DNA from: Desulfobacterales bacterium
Lineage (GTDB): Bacteria > Desulfobacterota > Desulfobacteria > Desulfobacterales > C00003060
Assembly: GCA_023129535.1 (NCBI GenBank)
Contig: JAGMBW010000007.1
Location: 1 to 44,516, forward strand
Length of the DNA stretch: 44,516 nucleotides
Direction: 5' to 3'
This document shows positions 7,695-15,754 of this stretch, piece after piece. The notes below the pieces were generated by a model. That model ran no database searches and was not told where the DNA came from. It saw only the letters and a list, made by a program, of their open reading frames with translations. How positions within the stretch are numbered: position 1 is the stretch's first letter; the number at the start of each line of letters is the position of its first letter. Position numbers and translations under genes: made by a program.

Positions 7695-9992
7695 TTACTT
7701 ACTTAATTCATCTCTAACAGCTATCCCAATCTTTTGTAACAAAAATGGCTTCTTTACATAGGCTCCAGCACCTAATCTTTGAGTCTCTTTGACACGGCCT
7801 GTTTCAGAAAATCCACTGACGATTATCGCCTTCTGCCCAGGATGTAACTCGAGGGTCCTTTTATATGTCTCAAATCCATCAATGCCAGGGTCCATAATCA
7901 TATCTAAAACCAGTAGATCAGCAGAATTATCTCTCAGGTAATTAACCGCCTCTTCACCATTTGAAACTGATGTGACAGAGTAGCCCAATTTCTTTAGTAT
8001 TTCAGAGCCAATCTCTCTCTGCTCTTTCACATCATCCACAACTAAAATTGACTCTCCCCTGCCCATATAATCTTCAATTCTTAGAAGGGATTTATCTTTG
8101 CTTACTTCTTTTCTGGTTACCGGAAAATATCCGGTGAAGGTCGTTCCCTTTCCTTCAGCGCTTTGAATATCAATATACCCTTTATGGTCTTTTACGGTCC
8201 CATAAACCACTGTCATGCCTAATCCTGTTCCGCTTCTTCCCATCACCTTTTTTGTATAAAATGGCTCAAATATCCTTTCCATATCCTTTGAAGAGATACC
8301 CACTCCAGAATCAGAAACTATAAGGGTAACATAGTCACCCTCCTCTACATGGTCATAGCCTCTTATTGGTCTGTCAACATATCGGTTTTCTGTGGATATG
8401 AGAATCTCTCTCCCCTCAGGCATAGCCTCAGCTGCATTAGAGACTAAATTCATAACTGTTTTAGACAGATGAACAGAGGAGCCTAAAATATTTAATAGAT
8501 CTTTTTCAAGATCGGTCTCCACATGAACTTCGGGATGGAATGACATCAACCTTTCGTGTTCAGGACTTTTCAAGTATTCAGAAATGATATGATTTAAATT
8601 TACTACTTCTTTGACGGCAACCCCTCTACGTGCCAGTGTCAATAAATCCTGTACGATAGCGACGGCTTTTTCTCCTGACTTTTGTATGGTTAATATTGCA
8701 TTTCTTAGGGAACTGTCTTCAGGGATTTCCAGCAATAACAACTCAGGATAACTTACAAGACCAGATAGGATGTTGTTGAGATCGTGAGCCACTCCTCCTG
8801 CAAGGGTTCCAATGACCTCCATCTTCTGGGCTCGTTGGAGTTGGCCTTCCAATCTGCTTTGTTGGGTTATGTCTCTGAGTAAATTGAGAGTCGCGGGGCG
8901 CCCTTCCCATGTGATAAGAACAGTGTTAAGTTGCACCCATAATTCTTCACCAGCTCTGTTTATTATTCTAAAAGAATACGTGCTGGGAGGTTCCTTTCCC
9001 TTTAGCGTTCTTTTGTGCTTGTCAAGAACCATGTCTCTATCTTCAGGGTGAATAAAATCAACAAAGGGAATTTTGGCGAATTCTTCTGCGGAATAGCCTA
9101 TCATGGCCTCAGCCTTAGGGTTTGGAAATTTCACTACTTTGTCCTGGGCAATGAAGATGGCGTCATTGGCATTTTCCACTAAAAGTCTATATTTTTCTTC
9201 CGATTCTTTCAACTCGCCATAGAGTCTGGCATTCTCAATCGCTATCGCGGCTTGAGATGCAAAGATAAGCAGAAACAGTGCATCTTCCTCGGTAAAAAAG
9301 CTCTTATCGACTTTGTTTATAACCTCCAATACACCTATCAATTTTGCTTTTGCTTTAACCGGGACGCAAAGAATGGATTTTGTTTGAATCCCACTTATTT
9401 TATCAATCTCTGGATAAAATCTTGGGTCCTCTCTGGCATCACGGAGCAAAACAGGTTGTTCATGTTGAGCAACCCAGCCTGCAATTCCTTTCCCGCGTGG
9501 AAGACGGATATCAGTCAATTTGTCAGCCTCTGGCCCTGTGGGGAGACTGAATACCAATTCCCCAGTTTTATCATCAAGCAGCATCAGCGTGCTTGCAACT
9601 GAATTAGTCACTCGATTTACATGCCTCATGATAATTGTTAATACTTCATTAAGATTAAGAGTAGAATTAACGAGAGACCCTATCTCTATTGTAATTCCCA
9701 GTTTCCCACTTTCCAATGATCTGTAGACTTCAGCCGATCTATCCTGTTCTTCTAAGGCTTCCCCAAGCTGCTGTCTTGTGACAAATCCCATATCGGCCAA
9801 TATATTTCCCAGTATCGGGCTCGTATCTTTAATCAGTCTGGCTTCAGAAACTAGGCTGGGCCTTTGCAGCCGTTCCGCCAACATTGTTTTTTCAAGTATT
9901 TTTCTTTGTGTTTGTAGGGCTTCGTCGAGCTGCTGCCTTGTGACAAATCCCATATCAATCACAATTTTCCCTAATAACTGTCTTAGTATCAT
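7695..9992 (-). CDS. Hybrid histidine kinase: tandem MshEN-like motifs, GAF, PAS, HisKA/HATPase, receiver
   Basis: 765 residues with no transmembrane segment or signal peptide, so it should be cytoplasmic. Residues 1-30 and 58-88 hold two motifs of the form LGxxxxDMGFVTRQQLxEALxxQ, resembling the c-di-GMP-binding MshEN motif but lacking its first Arg. A GAF domain (about 110-255), a PAS domain (about 262-380) and a kinase core follow, with phospho-acceptor His403 in AGGVAHDLNNILSG and an ATP-binding region ending GTGLGMTVVYG. The C-terminal receiver (about 645-765) has acceptor Asp697 in LLVLDMIM. A GAGGAA ribosome site lies 5 bases before the ATG. The gene stands alone, with no partner regulator beside it. 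The signal sensed is unknown; c-di-GMP and a GAF ligand are candidates. Confidence 0.88.
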   Translation of the reverse strand: MILRQLLGKIVIDMGFVTRQQLDEALQTQRKILEKTMLAERLQRPSLVSEARLIKDTSPILGNILADMGFVTRQQLGEALEEQDRSAEVYRSLESGKLGITIEIGSLVNSTLNLNEVLTIIMRHVNRVTNSVASTLMLLDDKTGELVFSLPTGPEADKLTDIRLPRGKGIAGWVAQHEQPVLLRDAREDPRFYPEIDKISGIQTKSILCVPVKAKAKLIGVLEVINKVDKSFFTEEDALFLLIFASQAAIAIENARLYGELKESEEKYRLLVENANDAIFIAQDKVVKFPNPKAEAMIGYSAEEFAKIPFVDFIHPEDRDMVLDKHKRTLKGKEPPSTYSFRIINRAGEELWVQLNTVLITWEGRPATLNLLRDITQQSRLEGQLQRAQKMEVIGTLAGGVAHDLNNILSGLVSYPELLLLEIPEDSSLRNAILTIQKSGEKAVAIVQDLLTLARRGVAVKEVVNLNHIISEYLKSPEHERLMSFHPEVHVETDLEKDLLNILGSSVHLSKTVMNLVSNAAEAMPEGREILISTENRYVDRPIRGYDHVEEGDYVTLIVSDSGVGISSKDMERIFEPFYTKKVMGRSGTGLGMTVVYGTVKDHKGYIDIQSAEGKGTTFTGYFPVTRKEVSKDKSLLRIEDYMGRGESILVVDDVKEQREIGSEILKKLGYSVTSVSNGEEAVNYLRDNSADLLVLDMIMDPGIDGFETYKRTLELHPGQKAIIVSGFSETGRVKETQRLGAGAYVKKPFLLQKIGIAVRDELSK

Positions 9993-10417
9993 CAGTATTC
10001 CTCAAGAGTTTTTGCCTTAATGTAGATATGTAGGCTATAGACCTTAAAACCGATATATATCTGTAATGGTTAGGGTTAACGTATTATCGTAAAGCTTCAA
10101 GCCGCAACTATCACAAAACAGCTCTTCTGACAAGCTGTTATTGTTTAGGCGAATCATGTTGCAAGGAAAGACCTGACGCATTGACGCATCCGCCGTCCGC
10201 CTGAGGTCCACCGAAGCCGGACGGGGTTGTGGTGAAGCCCTGGGAATGGGGCCTTGAGACGTGGAAACAAAAATTCATTTCCTTTTCTTCGTTGGTTTGG
10301 TAGAGGGTAACCAGTCACGGAGCGCTGAATTAATGGAGTGTTGGAGTGGCGACAAACTCGAAGATAGCATGAAGGAAATTGATGCTGGAATGCAAGCAGA
10401 ATTGCAGGAGATCTTAA
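9993..10417. other. 425-bp gap between divergent genes: one REP-like hairpin and a doubtful small ORF
   Basis: The hybrid kinase and trpS diverge here, so promoters for both must lie within. I see no convincing -35/-10 pair. Visible items are a CCGTCCG ... CGGACGG hairpin at 10193-10224, two GGAGTG words at about 10335-10348, and the small open frame listed separately. A good ribosome site (CAGGAG) lies 6-11 bases before the trpS ATG. Confidence 0.5.
10193..10224. repeat. REP-like hairpin
   Basis: Perfect 7-bp arms CCGTCCG (10193-10199) and CGGACGG (10218-10224) around an 18-base loop. There is no U-run on either side, so it is not a standard terminator. Confidence 0.5.
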
Positions 10418-10425
10418 ATGGCTAA
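10333..10425 (+). CDS. Doubtful 30-codon ORF overlapping the trpS start
   Basis: An ATG frame whose C-terminal part reads MKEIDAGMQAELQEILNG ends at a TAA that overlaps the first codons of trpS. The frame is open back to 10258. The start-stop overlap looks like translational coupling, but the peptide matches nothing I know, contains one Trp, and its ATG has no clear ribosome site. It may be noise. Confidence 0.15.
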   Translation: MECWSGDKLEDSMKEIDAGMQAELQEILNG

Positions 10426-11401
10426 GAAGCGGATTTTGAGCGGTATGCGCCCTACCGGGCCGCTCCATCTTGGAAACCTCCACGGGGCACTGGCAAACTG
10501 GAAAATGATGCAGGACGATTATGAGTGTTTCTTCTTTATAGCCGACTGGCACGCCCTCACCAGCGATTACGACTCAACAGGTCCCATTCAGGGTTACGCC
10601 ATGGATATCTTCATGGACTGGCTGAGTGTAGGGCTTTCACCGGAAAAATCCACGCTTTTTGTTCAGTCACACATCAAGGAACATGCCGAACTCTTTCTGC
10701 TCCTTTCCATGATTACGCCGCTCCCCTGGCTGGAGCGAAATCCGACTTACAAGGAACAGATCGCGGAGTTGAAGAACAAGGATCTTTCCACCTTCGGCTT
10801 CCTCGGTTATCCTGTTCTGCAAGCAGCCGATATTATCATGTACAAGGCCAACGGAGTCCCTGTAGGGATAGATCAAGCCCCTCATGTGGAGATCACGCGA
10901 GAAATCGCCCGGCGGTTCAACCATTTCTACGGAGATATATTCCCGATCCCGGAGACCATTCTCACCGAGACCCCCAAGATTCTCGGTATTGATCGCCGCA
11001 AGATGAGCAAGAGCTATAACAATGCTATATTTCTTTCAGACTCCCCGGAGGAGATCCAAAACAAGGTCAGCCAGATGATTACAGACCCACAGCGCGCAAG
11101 ACGCACCGACCCGGGAAACCCTGATATTTGCAATGTCTTCAGCTTTCATCAGCTTTACTCAGACCAGGAAACCGTGCAGCGTGTAAACCGGGAATGTCCG
11201 GAGGCCCAAATCGGGTGTGTGGAGTGCAAGCGGATGATGGCCGAAAATCTGATCAAGACATTGGAGCCTGTACGTGAACAACGGGCCTACTATGAGGCCC
11301 ACCCGGATATGCTCAGGGCCATTATTGAGGATGGTAATCACAGGGCACGAGGCGTCGCCCGTAAAACTATGGAAGAGATTCGAACCGCCGTAAAGATCTA
11401 A
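10418..11401 (+). CDS. trpS: Tryptophanyl-tRNA synthetase
   Basis: 327 residues, normal for a bacterial class I TrpRS. The enzyme charges tRNA-Trp with tryptophan in the cytoplasm. The HIGH-type signature appears as GPLHLGNLHGAL near residue 13 and the KMSKS loop is exact at about residue 195. AADIIMYKANGVPVGIDQAPH is the typical tryptophan/ATP pocket region. The ATG is preceded by CAGGAG at good spacing. scpA follows on the same strand, but a 207-bp gap holding a terminal-inverted-repeat element separates them. Co-transcription is therefore possible but not evident. Confidence 0.97.
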   Translation: MAKKRILSGMRPTGPLHLGNLHGALANWKMMQDDYECFFFIADWHALTSDYDSTGPIQGYAMDIFMDWLSVGLSPEKSTLFVQSHIKEHAELFLLLSMITPLPWLERNPTYKEQIAELKNKDLSTFGFLGYPVLQAADIIMYKANGVPVGIDQAPHVEITREIARRFNHFYGDIFPIPETILTETPKILGIDRRKMSKSYNNAIFLSDSPEEIQNKVSQMITDPQRARRTDPGNPDICNVFSFHQLYSDQETVQRVNRECPEAQIGCVECKRMMAENLIKTLEPVREQRAYYEAHPDMLRAIIEDGNHRARGVARKTMEEIRTAVKI

Positions 11402-11407
11402 AACACT

Positions 11408-11571
11408 ATCACGAAAACACGAAAGGACAAAAACACGAAAAAGTCAAACATCTGAAAGAGGGGTAATGAGAAATGACAGGGCTCAAGGTGGTAAGTTTTA
11501 TACATTTTGGATTTTATCATTTGAGCTTCTTTACTTGATTTCGTGTTTTCGTATTTTCGTGCTTTCGTGAT
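11408..11571. mobile_element. MITE-like element, ATCACGAAA family, copy 1
   Basis: 164 bp bounded by 34-bp inverted ends matching at about 30 positions. The left end starts ATCACGAAAACACGAAAG and the right end is its near-complement finishing CTTTCGTGAT. Each end is itself built of 8-9 bp words (CACGAAAA, TACGAAAA). The core of about 95 bp is unrelated to the cores of the copies at 14134 and 23618. It starts 6 bases after the trpS stop codon. Confidence 0.65.
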
Positions 11572-11608
11572 TAGTTGTTGGTTTTTTTGGCCCAGGTAAG
11601 ATCAGGCT

Positions 11609-12346
11609 ATGATGGAACAAAGAGAAGATTCGGCCCCTTATGAAGTGCATCTGGAAGATCTCTTTGATGGTCCGATGGACCTTCTGGTGCATCTTGTCAA
11701 GAAAAACGAGGTGGATATCTATGACATCCCCATTGCCTTGATTACCCAGCAGTACATAGAATACCTGGAATGGATGAAATCCCTGAACATCGATGTGGCT
11801 GGCGAGTTTCTGGTCATGGCTGCCACTCTGGCCCACATCAAGTCCCGCATGCTGTTGCCCTCCCAGGACGAACAAGAAGGCGAGAATGACGACCCTCGCA
11901 TGGAAATTGTTAGGCCCTTAGCCGAATATTTGCAGTTGAAGTATGCTGCCGAGGATTTGATGGAGCGAAATCGACTCGACTGGGATGTCTTTGTGCGCAG
12001 GGACTTTGACGGCACCGAGGCCTGGCCTGCGGGAGAGTCACAGGACCTGATACAGGTTGGCCTGTTTGAACTCATCGAGGCATTTCAGGAGATTATCAAG
12101 CGGGTGTCTCCGAAGTATTTCTTTGATCTTACGCCAGATGCCATCTCAGTCAAAAGCAGAATTTCTCAGATTCAAGACATTTTGGAAGAACGGGGTTCTG
12201 TGACCTTTCAAGAGTTTTTTGAAACACAGGCCACCAGAGGAGATATCATTGTGACCTTTTTGGCTCTTCTTGAGATGGCAAAATGCCAGTTGATACGCAT
12301 CATGCAGCATGTCGAATCTCGGATTATCAGGATTTTCAATGGATGA
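11609..12346 (+). CDS. scpA: Segregation and condensation protein A
   Basis: 245 residues. ScpA is the kleisin subunit that bridges the heads of the SMC dimer in bacterial condensin. The N-terminal FDGPMDLLVHLVKKNEVDIYDIPI is the classic ScpA start, and LVMAATLAHIKSRMLLP follows. The C-terminal winged-helix region includes VTFLALLEMAKCQLIRI. scpB overlaps its 3' end and smc itself is 3.4 kb further on, on the same strand, so all three condensin genes are in this window. The start may be the first or second of two adjacent ATGs. The ribosome site is weak. Confidence 0.95.
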   Translation: MMEQREDSAPYEVHLEDLFDGPMDLLVHLVKKNEVDIYDIPIALITQQYIEYLEWMKSLNIDVAGEFLVMAATLAHIKSRMLLPSQDEQEGENDDPRMEIVRPLAEYLQLKYAAEDLMERNRLDWDVFVRRDFDGTEAWPAGESQDLIQVGLFELIEAFQEIIKRVSPKYFFDLTPDAISVKSRISQIQDILEERGSVTFQEFFETQATRGDIIVTFLALLEMAKCQLIRIMQHVESRIIRIFNG

Positions 12347-12881
12347 TTTGAAGGCCATACTTGAAAGCTTGCTCTTTGCTTCGGATACCCCCCTTACAAT
12401 CGATAAGATGAAATCCGTTCTGGAAATGTCGGATCGTAAGGCCATCCGTGATGCCCTCACCAGCCTGGCCGAAGAGTATGAATCCGGCAAGCGGGGCTTC
12501 TTCTTGACCGAGGTTGCCGGCGGATTTCAGCTTCGAACCCGTCCTGAGTACCGGCAGTGGGTCAGACGTCTGAAAGAGACCAGACCGGCTCGTTTGAGCC
12601 GGCCAGCGCTCGAAACCTTAGCGATTGTTGCCTACAAGCAACCTGTGCTTCGCAGCGATGTAGAATATCTCAGAGGAGTAGACTGTGGCGGGACACTCCG
12701 GACGCTGCTTGGACGAAGGCTGATTCGGGTGTTGGGCCGCAAGGATCTGCCGGGCCGCCCCATGATGTACGGCACCACCAAACAGTTCCTGGAACTCTTT
12801 GATCTCAAGGACCTAACTGGTCTCCCTACTCTCAAGGAACTGAAGGATCTGGGAGAAACATGGCCGAACGACTCCACGTAG
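12339..12881 (+). CDS. scpB: Segregation and condensation protein B
   Basis: 180 residues. ScpB is the winged-helix dimer that binds ScpA in the SMC complex. The start is placed at MDDLKAILESLLFASD, which overlaps the scpA stop by 8 bases and has CAGGA upstream. A longer frame from 12309 is open but lacks family character. Typical segments are KAIRDALTSLAEEYES, GGFQLRTRPEY, SRPALETLAIVAYKQP and DVEYLRGVD. Overlaps with scpA and rluB indicate a tightly coupled operon. Confidence 0.95.
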   Translation: MDDLKAILESLLFASDTPLTIDKMKSVLEMSDRKAIRDALTSLAEEYESGKRGFFLTEVAGGFQLRTRPEYRQWVRRLKETRPARLSRPALETLAIVAYKQPVLRSDVEYLRGVDCGGTLRTLLGRRLIRVLGRKDLPGRPMMYGTTKQFLELFDLKDLTGLPTLKELKDLGETWPNDST

Positions 12882-13579
12882 TCTTAGCACGTGCCGGTGT
12901 TGCCTCTCGACGTCAGGCAGAAAAACTGATCCGCGATGGCCGTGTTATGGTAAACGGTCAGGTGGTCCTCAAGCCAGGTACTCAGGTCGTTTGGGGGCAA
13001 GACGCAATACGTGTAAACAACCGGCTCGTGTGCCGATTAGAGCCCAGGGTTACCATCGTACTGAACAAGCCAAAAGGGGTGCTAACCACTTGCCGTGATC
13101 CCAGGGGCCGTCGAACCACAGGTGAACTTGTCCGGGGAATTAAGGCACGCATCTTTCCCGTGGGACGCCTCGATTATCACACCGAAGGGCTCCTCATCCT
13201 CACGAATGACGGAGAGCTGGCCCAGCGCCTCCAGCATCCCCGGTACGGCATCCCCAAGACCTATCAGACCAAGGTCAAGGGTCTGCTCTCCGCAAAGACC
13301 GTGCAACATTTAAGATCTGGTGTCATGCTGGACGGCAGCCGCACTGCAGCGGCCCAGGTTAGGAAAATAGGCACAACCGGCAAGAATACCTGGCTTGAAA
13401 TGACCATAAAAGAAGGGAGAAACCGGCAGATTCGGCGCATGTGTTCGGCCGTGGGCCATCCGGTTCTGAAATTGAAGCGCATACGTTACGGTCCGATGCG
13501 GCTAAGAAATCTGAAACCCGGATTCTACCGCGAGGTGAGGCCCGCTGAAATGGAAAAACTGCGGAAATATGTAGCGTAG
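12860..13579 (+). CDS. rluB: 23S rRNA pseudouridine synthase, RsuA/RluB family
   Basis: 239 residues. The N-terminal S4 RNA-binding domain (about 1-60; VLARAGVASRRQAEKLIRDGRVMVNG) is followed by the RsuA/RluB catalytic domain, with the nucleophile Asp105 in GRLDYHTEGLLILTNDGE. RluB isomerises U2605 in 23S rRNA (E. coli numbering). The length and the scpA-scpB-rluB order, common in bacteria, favour RluB over RsuA or RluE. Its start overlaps the scpB end by 22 bases, implying translational coupling. A tRNA-Val gene lies about 100 bases beyond the stop. Confidence 0.92.
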   Translation: MAERLHVVLARAGVASRRQAEKLIRDGRVMVNGQVVLKPGTQVVWGQDAIRVNNRLVCRLEPRVTIVLNKPKGVLTTCRDPRGRRTTGELVRGIKARIFPVGRLDYHTEGLLILTNDGELAQRLQHPRYGIPKTYQTKVKGLLSAKTVQHLRSGVMLDGSRTAAAQVRKIGTTGKNTWLEMTIKEGRNRQIRRMCSAVGHPVLKLKRIRYGPMRLRNLKPGFYREVRPAEMEKLRKYVA

Positions 13580-13612
13580 GAACGAAGGATGAACGGGTAA
13601 AACAGAAAGTCC

Positions 13613-13639
13613 TTGACTTTGCCTTTCACTCTCTTTAAT
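13613..13639 (+). promoter_or_regulatory. Possible sigma-70-type promoter for tRNA-Val
   Basis: TTGACT (13613-13618) and TTTAAT (13634-13639) with a 15-base spacer, about 48 bases upstream of the tRNA. The spacing is short of the ideal 17 and the second -10 base is wrong, so this is only a candidate. The leader between it and the tRNA carries AAATCC-like words. Confidence 0.3.
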
Positions 13640-13686
13640 GAACGTACATCGACTAAATCCCAAATCGAAAATCCAAAATGACAAAT

Positions 13687-13762
13687 GGGCGGTTAACTCA
13701 GTGGTGAGAGTGCCATCCTCACACGGTGGAAGTCCGCGGTTCAAATCCGCGACCGCCTACCA
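13687..13762 (+). tRNA. tRNA-Val (anticodon CAC), CCA encoded
   Basis: A 76-base cloverleaf. Acceptor stem GGGCGGT/ACCGCCT (G1-U72 wobble); D-arm ACTC/GAGT; anticodon stem CCATC/GGTGG with loop CTCACAC, giving anticodon CAC at positions 34-36 after U33. The variable loop is AAGTC and the T-arm is CGCGG/CCGCG with loop TTCAAAT. Discriminator A73 is followed by an encoded CCA. A T-rich run (GTTTTTATTT) follows immediately and may end transcription. Confidence 0.97.
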
Positions 13763-13777
13763 GTTTTTATTTACTTC

Positions 13778-14083
13778 CTATTTGCCACTCTTTTTATGCA
13801 GCCTGTCAGCTATCCGCTTGACTCTGTCGGACTTAACCATGGAGGCTGCCTTGTCGGCAAAGCGCCTCGCATCCGAAACTTTGCCGTCTATCAAATAATC
13901 TCTGACCCGCTTTTCAATTCGAGCAGTTGCATGATCTGTTTTGACATGAATAGCCGGCGCTGCTATCAGCTTTCTGCACTCGTGGCCCCCACAGGTCGGA
14001 CATGATGGGGCGGCCCCATCGATATCAAGGATGACCTCAAAAACCTCCCCGCAACCAGCGCATTTATACTCATAGATCGGCAT
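13778..14083 (-). CDS. FmdB-family zinc ribbon protein
   Basis: 101 residues. The N-terminus MPIYEYKCAGCGEVFEV with a second pair in CPTCGGHEC is the FmdB/CxxC-CxxC putative regulatory protein zinc ribbon. The rest (about 45-101) is basic and helical. The ATG at 14083 is chosen because GAGGAA lies 5 bases upstream; a TTG 12 bases earlier is open but unlikely. The family has no settled biochemical role. It converges on the tRNA gene and has no operon partner. Confidence 0.82.
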   Translation of the reverse strand: MPIYEYKCAGCGEVFEVILDIDGAAPSCPTCGGHECRKLIAAPAIHVKTDHATARIEKRVRDYLIDGKVSDARRFADKAASMVKSDRVKRIADRLHKKSGK

Positions 14084-14133
14084 AGAATTCCTCAATCCCT
14101 AACCTGGATAAACCGGAACAAAAAACAAAAACT

Positions 14134-14263
14134 ATCACGAAAACACGAAAGGCTGAATGTTTTTTTATTTCGTGCTTTCCCTGGCCCAGACCTGGCTTAC
14201 AGGCTTAGGAGACTGATTCGAGCACACAGCGCCAGGGCAGGCAATCTTTCGTGCTTTCGTGAT
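14134..14263. mobile_element. MITE-like element, ATCACGAAA family, copy 2
   Basis: 130 bp with 18-bp inverted ends that match at 17 positions (ATCACGAAAACACGAAAG at the left, its near-complement at the right). The core contains the 64-bp dispersed repeat at 14179-14242. It lies between the FmdB-type gene and the radical SAM gene. Bases 14264-14330 show nothing further. Confidence 0.6.
14179..14242 (+). repeat. 64-bp dispersed repeat, copy A
   Basis: Begins CCCTGGCCCAGACCTGGC and ends GCAGGGCAGGC-like sequence. A second copy of exactly the same length lies inverted at 29863-29926. The first 18 bases are identical and the remainder is roughly 60-70% identical without gaps. Confidence 0.65.
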
Positions 14264-14330
14264 TATCTTTTAAGGTTTTCCGCCATAAAAGACACGAATC
14301 TTTGAACTAAGCGCCTAAATTCTTAAGGTG

Positions 14331-15266
14331 TCACAACCTTCGCAGGTACCGCATACCTTCAAGCTCAGCCCTAAAGGCCGCATCTTTTGCCAGTTTCTCC
14401 AGGGCCGTGTCAATCAGAGCAAGCATCTTGGTTTTGTCGGCCGGCAGGCTTCCATTGATAACGGCATAGTTGGAAACATGGTCAGAAAGATAATGCGAGG
14501 TGACCGACAGGCCTTCAACAAGTCTCCTTTCCTCCTTCAGGATGGTCTCAGGCGCGGCCATCTGAAAGCTCCCCTCGCTCCACCATTGAAACACGGGGGT
14601 GCCCGGCTGGGGAGTCAGGGTCCTCACCCGGACAAAATCAGGATCGATCTCATTGAGCACCCTTGCTGTCTCCAGCGCATGCTCCTGCGAAGCCGACTCG
14701 CCCCCGATACCCAGAAGCACGTACAGGGAAACTTCAAAACCGGCTTCTCTGGCCCTGGTACATCCCCGGATCATGGTATCGGGTCCTGCACCTTTTCTCA
14801 TCCGGTCCAGCAATCGTGCACTTCCGGTCTCGAGACCGATATGAAGGCGGGTCAGTCCGGCCGACCTTATCTTTCTTAAGGTCTCGGGGGACTTCCGCTT
14901 GAGCGTCAGGGCTCGCGCATAGCTCGTAACCCTGTTCAGGGATGAAAAAGTACAATGAAGGTGCTCAAGAATTTGACACATCTCTTCCGTCTTGATAACC
15001 AGACTATCTGAGTCCGCGATGAATACGGTCTCCACGTTTCCACCCGTGTAGGCCTTAGCCGTATCAATGTCCCGCTTGACTGCCTGAACCGAGCGCTTTT
15101 CAAACTTGACCTGTTTGTACATGGGGCAAAAAGCACACCGATTCCAGGGACAGCCCCGGGTAACCCTCAGAAGGAGGCTGTCGACCTCACTCGGGGGACG
15201 GAAAGGTGGAAAATCATAACTTTCTTCGGTCACGGCAAGACGCCTGCCAAAACGAAAATTGAACAT
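14331..15266 (-). CDS. Radical SAM protein of unknown function
   Basis: 311 residues from the ATG at 15266. A frame 29 codons longer is open but reads through the CCTGATG tract, so the shorter start is chosen. RVTRGCPWNRCAFCPMYK at about 34-51 gives cluster Cys39, Cys44 and Cys47, a CX4CX2C spacing rather than the usual CX3CX2C. The later segments FIADSDSL, RLHIGLETGSARLLDRM and VSLYVLLGIGGE match the Elp3/HemN-like half of the superfamily. The C-terminus (SDHVSNYAVINGSLPADK) is typical of a group of Fe-S oxidoreductases whose substrate is not known. It stands alone on its strand. Confidence 0.85.
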   Translation of the reverse strand: MFNFRFGRRLAVTEESYDFPPFRPPSEVDSLLLRVTRGCPWNRCAFCPMYKQVKFEKRSVQAVKRDIDTAKAYTGGNVETVFIADSDSLVIKTEEMCQILEHLHCTFSSLNRVTSYARALTLKRKSPETLRKIRSAGLTRLHIGLETGSARLLDRMRKGAGPDTMIRGCTRAREAGFEVSLYVLLGIGGESASQEHALETARVLNEIDPDFVRVRTLTPQPGTPVFQWWSEGSFQMAAPETILKEERRLVEGLSVTSHYLSDHVSNYAVINGSLPADKTKMLALIDTALEKLAKDAAFRAELEGMRYLRRL

Positions 15267-15273
15267 TTTTGTA

Positions 15274-15302
15274 CCTGATCCCTGATGCCTGATGCCTGAT
15301 GG
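15274..15302. repeat. Short-word tract, unit CCTGATG
   Basis: Four 7-bp words (CCTGATC, then three CCTGATG) sit directly upstream of the radical SAM start codon. Confidence 0.7.
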
Positions 15303-15313
15303 CAAATTTTGGA

Positions 15314-15440
15314 GGTTGGGTTGAGGAACGAAACCCAACGACCATGAGGTCAATTTGCTTGCATTTGTTGGGTTTAGCGCAGGGTTGCGCCTGACGGCTT
15401 GAAAACATTACACTTCGTGTCGCTACCGCTCAACCCAACC
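15314..15440. mobile_element. Nested-palindrome element with GGTTGGGTTGAG ends
   Basis: Outer perfect 12-bp inverted repeat GGTTGGGTTGAG (15314-15325) / CTCAACCCAACC (15429-15440). Inner perfect 9-bp pair AAACCCAAC (15331-15339) / GTTGGGTTT (15367-15375). Elements with these ends are widely dispersed in proteobacterial intergenic DNA. No ORF is inside. It probably folds as a cruciform or RNA hairpin between the divergent radical SAM and smc genes. Confidence 0.6.
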
Positions 15441-15488
15441 TACGTCATGATAGATTGCCATAATTAGAATTGCTGGGACTACGTCATG

Positions 15489-15613
15489 CATCTGGTATCC
15501 GATATTGGTATCTGGTATATTGGATAACCTATTCAGACGGAATTGACAAGAGGTTTCAGGATCATTTTAGCTGGCATCCGGTATCTGGCATCCGGGATCC
15601 TGTATCCGGTATA
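15489..15613. repeat. Short-word tracts, CTGGTATCCG-like words
   Basis: Two clusters (15489-15527 and 15571-15613) of words such as TCTGGTATCC, TCTGGTATAT, CTGGCATCCGG and CTGTATCCGG. They lie in the smc upstream region. The smc reading frame runs open through them, but this is not taken as coding. Confidence 0.65.
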
Positions 15614-15754
15614 AAGACCCCATATGTTGTATCTGTAAATTTAAGATATACATTTTATGGTACTTTTTTCTTTACAAAGCCTTTTCTGTCTGGTACGAAT
15701 CAAGGAATTGGGGACTGGTGTCAATTCGGAGTTGCCTTAACGAGGTTATTTATC

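Noticed and set aside
14096-14330. Small RNA gene between the FmdB-type and radical SAM genes
   Set aside because: The structure is explained by the inverted-end element and the 64-bp repeat; no promoter or terminator is visible.
15267-15353. 29-codon N-terminal extension of the radical SAM protein
   Set aside because: It reads through the CCTGATG tract and into the palindromic element.
15470-15754. 95-codon N-terminal extension of smc
   Set aside because: It covers CTGGTATCC tracts, lacks family similarity, and the normal SMC start with a GAGGT site is at 15755.
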